Assembly (NCBI GenBank): GCA_019750335.1
Contig: JAIEOQ010000002.1
Span: 372,001-436,000, forward strand
Direction: 5' to 3'
DNA length: 64,000 bases
Source of the DNA: Candidatus Obscuribacterales bacterium
GTDB lineage: Bacteria; Cyanobacteriota; Vampirovibrionia; Obscuribacterales; Obscuribacteraceae
This document shows positions 1 through 6,531 of this stretch, one piece after another. Every line of letters starts with the position of its first letter. The stretch's first letter is position 1. A model generated the notes under the pieces. That model saw only the letters and a program-made list of their open reading frames with translations. It was not told the DNA's origin and searched no databases. Both the position numbers and the translations under genes were made by a program.

Positions 1-130
1 AGCCAATTTTAAATACACCTACATACTCGTGAAGCTCGTCTAATAATTGACGAGCTTCTTCCATAGTTGCTGTATCGACCGCAAGAATCAAGCGCTCACG
101 GGCATCTTTTTTATGGGTAACAGACAACAT
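1..130 (-). CDS. pyrF: Orotidine 5'-phosphate decarboxylase, N-terminal fragment (cut by window edge)
   Basis: Translating the minus strand from the ATG at 130 gives 43 codons that stay open to the window edge. The protein has the N-terminal beta-strand of OMP decarboxylase: LILAVD, carrying the first conserved Asp, followed by a helix rich in Glu/Leu and then VGVFKIG, the second strand with its conserved Lys. The enzyme makes UMP from OMP in pyrimidine synthesis. It lies 25 bases downstream of rpmE on the same strand, so the two are probably co-transcribed. Only about a fifth of the gene is present. The identification rests on these two motifs and is fairly secure, but the catalytic DxKxxD segment lies outside the window. 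Confidence 0.8.
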   Translation of the reverse strand, partial: MLSVTHKKDARERLILAVDTATMEEARQLLDELHEYVGVFKIG

Positions 131-155
131 AGTCCCCGGATAAAAGCCAGAACTA

Positions 156-371
156 CTAACCGCTGACCTGTTCCAGTTTTTTGTAGCGCTTTACAAAGCG
201 GTCTACACGCCCTTCTGTGTCAATAATTTTTTGTTGACCAGTGTAATAAGGGTGGCAGCTGCTGCAAATTTCTACCCTGATCTGCTCTTTAGTTGATCCG
301 AGCGCAACTTTATTGCCACATACGCATGTAGCAAACAGATCGTAATACTTCGGATGAATGCCTTCCTTCAT
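156..371 (-). CDS. rpmE: 50S ribosomal protein L31
   Basis: A 71-residue protein of normal L31 length. It starts MKEGIHPKY and carries the zinc-binding Cys set of the C+ form: CVCG near residue 16 and CSSCHPYYTG near residue 36. The tail is basic and helical (VDRFVKRYKKL). L31 sits on the large subunit and bridges to the small subunit. In cyanobacteria rpmE often follows rpsI at the end of the ribosomal operon. Here it is about 54 kb from rpsI and paired with pyrF. Because all four Cys are kept, this is the zinc-containing version, not the zinc-free paralogue made under zinc limitation. Confidence 0.95.
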   Translation of the reverse strand: MKEGIHPKYYDLFATCVCGNKVALGSTKEQIRVEICSSCHPYYTGQQKIIDTEGRVDRFVKRYKKLEQVSG

Positions 372-457
372 CTTGAACCTTTGAATATGGAAAACAGTAA
401 TACACGCCCCAAAGGACGTAAAGAATTATCCTAGCAGAAATCAGTCAAGAAGTCAGC

Positions 458-982
458 TTAGTTGTTAATCGGCTGCTTAACCTCTATCCCTTCTCCCTGT
501 GTCATGGTTAATCTTTCGCCCTCAACATTCAGATAAATCTCTTTGCCGTTGGCTACACTTGCCGCTGTTTTGGCCAGCTGATTCAATCTGGTTTCAAAAG
601 AAGTAGCGCCTTCACCAGCAACAAATCGGCGCGAGAGATCAAGCTCCACTTTATCGCCTGCTTCTTTTACACTTAAAAGAATGGTTCCGCGTGGGATTTC
701 GCTACCATAGCCCAGAGCAATTTCATTAGCGCTGGGTCCGCGCAAAAGTTCGTTTACAGCAGATTCAAGTTTGTCTTCACCGACAAGAACTCTTTCAGCA
801 GCAACGAGTTCGGCACCTTGGTCATTGGTTTTTACAAACCATATTTTTGTGGATTGCTGCTTTACAGTTTCGCGTTTCGTACCTTTGTCCGACTCCGAAA
901 GCACGGTACGTTCTACGGCACAAGAGTTAAGCATGAGAGTGGCTGCAGCCACCACAAATATTGCTCCTGCTCTAAAGTTCAT
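458..982 (-). CDS. GerMN-domain lipoprotein
   Basis: I place the start at the ATG at 982 (174 aa). AAAGGA lies 8-9 bases before it, and that Shine-Dalgarno sequence falls inside the last codons of the upstream gene, so translation is probably coupled. Upstream in-frame ATGs (1003, 1096) lack a good site. The N-terminus is a lipoprotein signal with lipobox LNSC. The body (about residues 45-165) matches the GerMN fold first seen in spore germination protein GerM: a NELLRGPS segment, IPRGTILLSV, a VELDLS strand, then a C-terminal VNGKEIYLNVEGE strand pair. Non-sporulating bacteria, including cyanobacteria, carry such proteins in the cell envelope. The molecular function is not known. It is the last gene of the response regulator/DUF2993 cluster. 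Confidence 0.8.
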   Translation of the reverse strand: MNFRAGAIFVVAAATLMLNSCAVERTVLSESDKGTKRETVKQQSTKIWFVKTNDQGAELVAAERVLVGEDKLESAVNELLRGPSANEIALGYGSEIPRGTILLSVKEAGDKVELDLSRRFVAGEGATSFETRLNQLAKTAASVANGKEIYLNVEGERLTMTQGEGIEVKQPINN

Positions 983-986
983 AGGT

Positions 987-1916
987 TTATTTCCTTTGCT
1001 CATTTTTACCGGTTTCACCGAGATTCTCTTTAATGATTGGTTTAGGAGCCAATAATAGCTTAGCGTCAAAGCGCAATTTTCCCGGCTCGACAACAAGATT
1101 TTTTACACGTAAAGCATGAGTAGCTCTGTCCATGCGCCCAAAATCAACCAACGGATTGAGCAAGTCTTCAATGAACAACGAGAACTGCTCCGGCTGCACA
1201 ATCTCCCGGCTTTGCACCCGGGTGCCGGAAAGCATAATGAATCGCTCTTCTTTCAATACCGGTTTTGCTCTTACATCCAGAGGAATGCCGGTGCTTTTAT
1301 CGGCCCCTGCCGTTACCAACCAGGTGTTGATATGAATTTCTCCATCCCCTAACTCTACCTTCGGATCAATAACGCGTAAATGTTGATCGCCAAGCCCGGG
1401 AAGATCAATTTTTAAGAAGCTTAGAGAATCGGCAATAGATCCGCTTTGTAGAGCTTTAGCAATTTGCTTTTCGCCAATTTCACCGCTGACTGACACCATT
1501 AATGGTGCGAGTAAACCGGACGGTCCTTTTTTACTTTTCAAAAGGCGTAATTGAAAGGGATTCTCGCTTTTCAGATGCAAGTCCCCCAAAGGAATCTTCT
1601 TATAACGGCTTCCTTTCATTCTTATGTCTAAAGACTTGAATTTGCCGCTTAAACTATCAGTCAGGCTATAAGTTTTGAAAGACAAATGCGGACTGCCGCC
1701 AAAGTAGCTTTTGGCCGCAAGCCAACCCCAAAAATTCAAGCTGCGTTCAGTCAACCAAGTAAGGCCGCTGTATTTTTGAATATTACTGCTGAATTTGCCG
1801 GCAGTAACAAATGAAGGTGGGATTTGCTCCTTCTTTTCTTGCCCATAAGCAGGCATAAAAAAGCTACATAAAAGAATAGCCGTTGTCAGAAGAGAGGCTC
1901 TAAGTTCCACCACCAC
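987..1916 (-). CDS. Secreted DUF2993 (LmeA-like) protein
   Basis: A 309-residue protein that begins at a GTG inside the end of the upstream response regulator gene (17-base overlap). The N-terminus is a signal peptide (hydrophobic run LLTTAILLCSFFMP, likely cleavage after AYG). The rest resembles DUF2993 proteins: alternating amphipathic beta strands, the 'SLDIRMKG' and 'GDLHLKSENPF' strands, and repeated 'SGEIGEKQIAKALQ' and 'GEIHINTWL' elements. The family includes the lipid-binding LmeA of mycobacteria and many cyanobacterial members of unknown role, so an envelope lipid-binding function is an inference. It shares a transcription unit with the regulator and the GerMN lipoprotein. The exact start is uncertain because the GTG has only a weak ribosome site. 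Confidence 0.7.
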   Translation of the reverse strand: MVVELRASLLTTAILLCSFFMPAYGQEKKEQIPPSFVTAGKFSSNIQKYSGLTWLTERSLNFWGWLAAKSYFGGSPHLSFKTYSLTDSLSGKFKSLDIRMKGSRYKKIPLGDLHLKSENPFQLRLLKSKKGPSGLLAPLMVSVSGEIGEKQIAKALQSGSIADSLSFLKIDLPGLGDQHLRVIDPKVELGDGEIHINTWLVTAGADKSTGIPLDVRAKPVLKEERFIMLSGTRVQSREIVQPEQFSLFIEDLLNPLVDFGRMDRATHALRVKNLVVEPGKLRFDAKLLLAPKPIIKENLGETGKNEQRK

Positions 1917-2724
1917 GCATCTTATCGTTGAGAGCTTCTTTCAGCAATTCATTTTGTTTGAGCAACGCTTTCAGATGTTCGTTGGCAACGGCCAGCTCAG
2001 CTTGCAACTCGGCAACAGTTTGTTCGTAAGCAACACCGGTAACCGGATCGCGTCCAGGCATTTTCGGCAGCAATACATAACCAAGTTGTACCGCCTTAAG
2101 AGCAGCAGCCGTTCTTGTCGGAACTTTCAATTTAGCCAAAATACATTCGATATGTTTTTCTACTGTACGCAGCTTCATATCAAGCTCTTCGGCAATTTCT
2201 TTGTTGCGCAAATCAAGACGAATCAAAACTTCAATTTCACGATCAGTGAGATTGGTGTTTGGCATTGAAGTAGCAGGGCTTTGCTTGACAAGCTGAGTGA
2301 TTTTCGGATCGCAATAAGGCAAACCGCGCGTCACTTGTTCAATTGCTTCGAAAAGAGTTCTTGGTCCGGAACTCTTCAAACAGAATCCGCGCACCCCGGC
2401 TCTTATCAGTTGATTATGATATTTAGTCGCATGATAAGAATCGGTAAGAATAAGCATATTTGTCTGAGGCATTTCTTGGGTGATGCGGCGAGCCACTTCC
2501 ACCCCGTTCAAAATGTCCATATCCACGTCCAGAATGACAAATTGAGGATTGAGCCGGCGAATAATTTCGCAAGCAGCCATCCCGTCCGAAGCTTCTCCGA
2601 TGATTTCCAGAACCTCGGAAACAACTCTTTTTAGACCGAACCTAATAAGTTCGTGCCGCTCACAGACCACAGTCTTAGGACGAAAGACAGTAGGTCTGGG
2701 GACCGCTTGTTGAACTGAATCCAA
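1900..2724 (-). CDS. NarL/FixJ-family response regulator with C-terminal coiled coil
   Basis: 274 aa from a TTG start preceded by GGAG at 6 bases. Residues about 17-135 form a receiver domain with phospho-acceptor Asp66 (VILDVDMDILNG), a Thr in LILTDS and the Lys of GFCLKS. The acidic pair that binds Mg2+ is usually two Asp/Glu; here it is Cys21-Glu22, so one ligand is altered. Residues about 155-215 form a LuxR-type helix-turn-helix (LTDREIEVL, RTVEKHIECILAKL). The last 45 residues are an unusual Leu/Glu-rich helix, probably a coiled coil (AVAELQAELAVANEHLKALL-like). No histidine kinase is adjacent. It heads the cluster with the DUF2993 and GerMN genes, which it may control. Confidence 0.88.
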   Translation of the reverse strand: MDSVQQAVPRPTVFRPKTVVCERHELIRFGLKRVVSEVLEIIGEASDGMAACEIIRRLNPQFVILDVDMDILNGVEVARRITQEMPQTNMLILTDSYHATKYHNQLIRAGVRGFCLKSSGPRTLFEAIEQVTRGLPYCDPKITQLVKQSPATSMPNTNLTDREIEVLIRLDLRNKEIAEELDMKLRTVEKHIECILAKLKVPTRTAAALKAVQLGYVLLPKMPGRDPVTGVAYEQTVAELQAELAVANEHLKALLKQNELLKEALNDKMRGGGT

Positions 2725-2776
2725 GGAAAACTCCGGTTTCTACGTTTTAACGTCTCAGGAATAAAATCAAGTCAGC

Positions 2777-2804
2777 TTGACAAAACTGCTTCAGGATATA
2801 AATT
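2777..2804 (+). promoter_or_regulatory. Possible sigma-70 promoter, rightward
   Basis: A perfect TTGACA at 2777-2782 is followed by TATAAATT at 2797-2804. Taking TAAATT (2799-2804) as the -10 gives a 16-base spacer; taking TATAAA gives 14. It would drive the gene at 3093 through a long leader of nearly 290 bases. That is why confidence is low. Confidence 0.3.
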
Positions 2805-2835
2805 CTAGCAAGGCTGACACATTCTAGTAAATTGC

Positions 2836-2841
2836 ATTATA
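2836..2841 (-). promoter_or_regulatory. Possible -10 element, leftward
   Basis: Read on the minus strand this is a perfect TATAAT. It lies about 112 bases upstream of the TTG start of the response regulator. No convincing -35 is seen at 16-18 bases, so recognition would need an activator or an extended -10. Confidence 0.35.
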
Positions 2842-3092
2842 TACCCATGACTGGTACGTTACGAAAATCGCCGCTTTCAGTCAAGCCCTGAGAACCGCTG
2901 CTCAGTCGTCAAATTAACAACTGGTCTAGGTTATGCCTCACGAGCCGCTAGCCAAGTAGCTTATAGCTCACCAACAAAGAGCAAGCGTTTAGATCTAAAG
3001 AGGTTGCCTTATTCCGTTTTGCAACAGTACTATTGCAAAAGAATTCGAGAAACCCGATTAACTCTACTTTCTAGAAAAAACGGGACGGCCAC

Positions 3093-4457
3093 ATGAATTT
3101 AAGACGAAGCAGCTCGGCACTACTTGCTTTGTTGCTTACGGCCGGTGCCGGAGCGCACCAAACAGCTCTTGCTCAAGCTACCGGAACTATTACGCCCGGA
3201 CCTGTATTAGATGCTGGTATCAGTAATCTGGTTAACCGGGCGGAGCAAATAAACCCGTCCAGCACAATCATTCCTACCGATACGTTGCCTTTGCCCGGCG
3301 TACAAAATCGTCTTTCTTTTGCTGAAAATTTCCAATTGCGTCTTTTACAAAGATTGCCGGCTCGTTTTTATTGCAACGCCACTTGTGAAACGTCGCTCCG
3401 CTATGAAACAAACCCCTACCAGTTTCCAATGAAGCGCGTATTGCAACGTCAGCTACCGCCACCGGCGATTATCAGACAGCTGGACGCTTTTCAACAACAA
3501 CAGATCAATGACTTACTGGGCTTATGCGGAAACGATGATTTAGTTTTCCGGGTCCTACCCAATATTACGGCTGGCTGGGCAATCACACCAAAAACTCGCG
3601 CTTACTGTAATTATTTCCTGATTCGCGATCAATTGGCCCACAATGTACGCTTAAACACTGTAATTCAGTCAATTGGTGGCGGTTTGCAACGGGACATTCC
3701 TGTCACCAGCCGCGGCAACCTGCAAGCTGAGTTTCAATTTCGCGAACTTTACCAGAGCGGCCAACAACCAGTTTTCGACTTTTTGCCAGGTTTGACCTTT
3801 TCCTATGTGCTCACACCACGCACTGTTCTGTTTGCCAATGCCATTTTGCAGTTGCGCGGCAAAAGATTTTTCCAAGCGCCAACCAGAGAGATAGATCCTT
3901 TCTATACCTGGGGCGCTCTCTATCAGAAAAACAGCTGGACTTTCTCCGCTTCAACTACTTTGGTGCAAAACTTTCGTGAGCCTTTTCGCCAAAACGCCTC
4001 AATTCCGGTAAACAACTATTCTTTTATATGCGACTTTGAAGTCTCACGACGAGTATTGAAAGCATTACCAGGATTACAAGCTTTCATACGGGTTGAACCT
4101 ATATATAACTTCCATTCAAACAATCGTCCCGGTCTTTCCGGGATGGACTTTCGTTTGTTTGGGGGATTAAGAATGGCCGTAGCCAAACCGGCTTTGACCA
4201 CAGCATTAAATCAATTACGCCAGCAGCTTGAAGAGCAGGAAGGTCCACCGGAGCCTAAAAAATCTCCGCGAACTGGTCCTTCACCTATCGAAAATGGCAA
4301 TCCGGATGAACAAACAAGTAAACCTCAAGCAGTCGTACCTCTGGTACCGGCTCACGAACTAATCGCCAGCAGCCCACAGCCGATTCATGGCTTTTTGCCA
4401 GAAACTGCAACTCAGGCAATATTTGTCGCTGAAAAAGCAAACCAAGATCCACTTTAA
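3093..4457 (+). CDS. Secreted protein, probable outer-membrane beta-barrel, unknown function
   Basis: 454 aa with a clear signal peptide (LRR n-region, ALLALLLTAGAGA core, likely cleavage after ALAQA). From about residue 145 to 370 the protein alternates polar and aromatic/hydrophobic residues in strands of 8-12, separated by short turns (for example TAGWAITPKTRAYCNYF, LQAEFQFRELY, WTFSASTTLVQNF). This pattern fits an outer-membrane beta-barrel. The last 85 residues are Pro/Glu/Gln-rich and look unstructured. I do not recognise the family. It stands alone: divergent from the regulator upstream and closed by a strong hairpin. The barrel call comes from sequence pattern only. Confidence 0.6.
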   Translation: MNLRRSSSALLALLLTAGAGAHQTALAQATGTITPGPVLDAGISNLVNRAEQINPSSTIIPTDTLPLPGVQNRLSFAENFQLRLLQRLPARFYCNATCETSLRYETNPYQFPMKRVLQRQLPPPAIIRQLDAFQQQQINDLLGLCGNDDLVFRVLPNITAGWAITPKTRAYCNYFLIRDQLAHNVRLNTVIQSIGGGLQRDIPVTSRGNLQAEFQFRELYQSGQQPVFDFLPGLTFSYVLTPRTVLFANAILQLRGKRFFQAPTREIDPFYTWGALYQKNSWTFSASTTLVQNFREPFRQNASIPVNNYSFICDFEVSRRVLKALPGLQAFIRVEPIYNFHSNNRPGLSGMDFRLFGGLRMAVAKPALTTALNQLRQQLEEQEGPPEPKKSPRTGPSPIENGNPDEQTSKPQAVVPLVPAHELIASSPQPIHGFLPETATQAIFVAEKANQDPL

Positions 4458-4496
4458 GCAGAAAGTTAAACCGATAACGGTTTAACTTTCTGCTTA
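4455..4496. terminator. 19-bp perfect hairpin after the secreted barrel gene
   Basis: Arms 4455-4473 and 4478-4496 are exactly complementary around an ATAA loop. The left arm begins with the stop codon TAA of the preceding gene. The stem centre is AACCG/CGGTT. No T-run follows (ATTGATTAAA), so it is not a textbook intrinsic terminator. It may act as a processing or 3'-end stability element, or be read in either direction. Confidence 0.65.
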
Positions 4497-4641
4497 TTGA
4501 TTAAATTACGGAAGAACACCCTGACAAACCGAATGACGGTCATGGGAAGAATACGAATGCCATGGGATAAACCCCAATAGACCCAGGATATTTATTCTTT
4601 TAAGCTGTGCTCATCTAGCCGAACTTCAGGCAAAAAAGAGC

Positions 4642-6531
4642 ATGTCGAAAAAGAGCAAATTTCAAACCTTAGCCTTATTAATGATTGCCCTGCTCGGCAA
4701 CTCGATTAATGATGCTCTGGCTACTAAGCTCAATGCTCGCCCCCTGCCTTCAGAACGTGAACTCAAAGATTTCGAAGACAGCCATGCCATAGCCCCAGCC
4801 GTCAGCCGCTTCGCTCGCCGTATGGACTATCGTGACGAAGAGAAGCTCCGCAAAGAGCAAGCCGAAGCCGCTCGTAAAGCAGCAGCCGAGCATGCCATGC
4901 AGTCAGAGCAAGGCAAACAAAAAAAAGCACAATCAGCTCTTGAAGCTAACAACAAAGGTGTTGCTTTAGGCAAGCAAGGACGTTTCATCGAAGCAATCCA
5001 AGCTCATCTAACAGCTGTTGAAACCGATCCGCAAAACAAACAGTTTCGCATTAACCTTTCAGCTATCCGTTGCGCTTACGGACAAGAACGTCTGAACGCA
5101 AAAGATTATGACGCTGCAGCCGGATTGTTCCGCCAAGCTTTGTCTGCCGCTTCGGACAACGGAATGGCAGCCAAGTTGCTTAATGAGACCATGAAAAAAC
5201 AAGGCAAAGATCCTTCTTCGGTAGAAGAGCGGGTAATCGCCGGAGATCAATTGGTAGCAATCAGTGATTTTGAAGCAGCCATGGTTGAATACCAAATTGC
5301 TCTTCAAATCGAATCTTCAGCTCGTACTTATACAAAAATGGGTGACGTCGCTATCCATTACGGTCAATTCTCCACAGCAGCCAATTGGTACAGACAAGCT
5401 TTAGTGAAAGATCCCGGCTTTGCACCGGCGCACAGACAGTTCGGTTTGCTACAACTGGCACAAAAGGACTATACCGGTGCGGCAGCATCATTGCGCAAAG
5501 CTGTAATTCAAGATCCTAAAGATCAAGTTGCCGGTCAATCCTTAGTAGAAATCTGGCGCCGTCAAGTTGCCGCCAACCCGCTTTTAGCCGAGAATCATCT
5601 CGGTCTTGCCGGTGCGCTTCAACTGACCGGTGACTTCAGCGGAGCTGAGTCGGAATACAACAAGCTGCAAGCTCTCGATCAAAACAACCCCGGCTTAGCA
5701 GCAGGACGCATGTCTTTAAATAGAGCACGCCAACACTCTTTAGCTGAAAAACACAAACTGGCTGCCGAAACGTTGTTCAACCAAAATTTACGTCGTGAAG
5801 CTTTGGCTGAAATAAGCCAAGCGGCAATGATGGAGCCGAAAAACTCAACCTATCAATTCCTCTTAGGTGAATGTCTGGAAGCTAACGGCGATTTAAGAGG
5901 CGCTCATCAAGCCTATCTTACTTGCGTACTGATTGATCCGGAAAAAAATAAAGAAGCTGCTTATCGCATGAATCAAATGCAAAAGAACGGCAAAGTACAA
6001 ATGTCGGCTGGACAAACTAATCAAATGCCGATAAGCCAAACCAACCAAATGGCGCAGCAAAGTTTCCAAAAGAATATGTTCGAAGGCGGCAACGGCGTAC
6101 AAAGCGTAGTCGGACAACCGAACATGAACTTCAGCACTCATGATGAAAGCCAACCTGCAATGAATCGGGCGCCGATGCAAGCAGCAGCACCGGCAGCATC
6201 GTCTAGCGAAAACAAAGATCCTTTTATCAACAGCATTTTTGCTAAAGCTTCGGAACTGGAAGCCCAAAACAACTATCAAGGCGCCATCGCCACTTTGCGC
6301 CAAGTTCTAACTAACAATTTGCAAGTTCCGGAATTGCATCATCGTCTAGCAGTAGACTTGCTGGCTGACGGGCAAATTACCGAATCAATCTCCGAATTTC
6401 GTATCGCTTCAGCCCTGCGTCCGAGCAATAAAGATTATGCCGGAGACTTGGCTAGAGCACTGGCTATCCACAAACGTTCTTTGCAAAGCAATATAGCGGC
6501 AACTGCCGGAAATGAGGTAGCAGCCCAATGA
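4642..6531 (+). CDS. Exported TPR protein, first gene of the rpoB-like operon
   Basis: 629 aa. The N-terminal signal peptide (SKKSKF, then LALLMIALLGNSI, cleavage near ALA) predicts export. A charged Ala/Glu/Lys helix (about residues 60-105) leads into tetratricopeptide repeats, recognisable from about 100-300, 320-450 and 530-610 (for example ANNKGVALGKQGRFIEAIQ, YGQFSTAANWYRQALVKDP). Between the last two blocks lies a low-complexity Asn/Gln/Met linker, about residues 455-525, that contains NMFEGGNG. This resembles the repeat unit of the glycine-rich protein two genes downstream. The stop overlaps the next start as ATGA (6528-6531), so translation of the RpoB-like gene is coupled to it. TPRs usually bind partner proteins; the partner is unknown. 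Confidence 0.8.
   Translation: MSKKSKFQTLALLMIALLGNSINDALATKLNARPLPSERELKDFEDSHAIAPAVSRFARRMDYRDEEKLRKEQAEAARKAAAEHAMQSEQGKQKKAQSALEANNKGVALGKQGRFIEAIQAHLTAVETDPQNKQFRINLSAIRCAYGQERLNAKDYDAAAGLFRQALSAASDNGMAAKLLNETMKKQGKDPSSVEERVIAGDQLVAISDFEAAMVEYQIALQIESSARTYTKMGDVAIHYGQFSTAANWYRQALVKDPGFAPAHRQFGLLQLAQKDYTGAAASLRKAVIQDPKDQVAGQSLVEIWRRQVAANPLLAENHLGLAGALQLTGDFSGAESEYNKLQALDQNNPGLAAGRMSLNRARQHSLAEKHKLAAETLFNQNLRREALAEISQAAMMEPKNSTYQFLLGECLEANGDLRGAHQAYLTCVLIDPEKNKEAAYRMNQMQKNGKVQMSAGQTNQMPISQTNQMAQQSFQKNMFEGGNGVQSVVGQPNMNFSTHDESQPAMNRAPMQAAAPAASSSENKDPFINSIFAKASELEAQNNYQGAIATLRQVLTNNLQVPELHHRLAVDLLADGQITESISEFRIASALRPSNKDYAGDLARALAIHKRSLQSNIAATAGNEVAAQ

Larger units (their letters stand above)
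2725..3092. other. Divergent intergenic region, 368 bases
   Basis: This is the only gene-free stretch above 300 bases. It separates the minus-strand response regulator operon from the plus-strand secreted protein gene. It should hold promoters for both directions, and candidate elements are listed separately. I see no open frame with a ribosome site, no tRNA-like fold and no long inverted repeat. Bases 2860-3060 show no recognisable structure. Confidence 0.6.

Noticed and set aside
425-448. Promoter for rpmE on the minus strand (TTGACT and GATAAT)
   Set aside because: The spacer is only 12 bases, too short for sigma-70; the GATAAT alone is weak evidence.
458-1096. Longer start for the GerMN lipoprotein at 1096
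   Set aside because: It would overlap DUF2993 by more than 100 bases and put a long polar extension before the lipoprotein signal.
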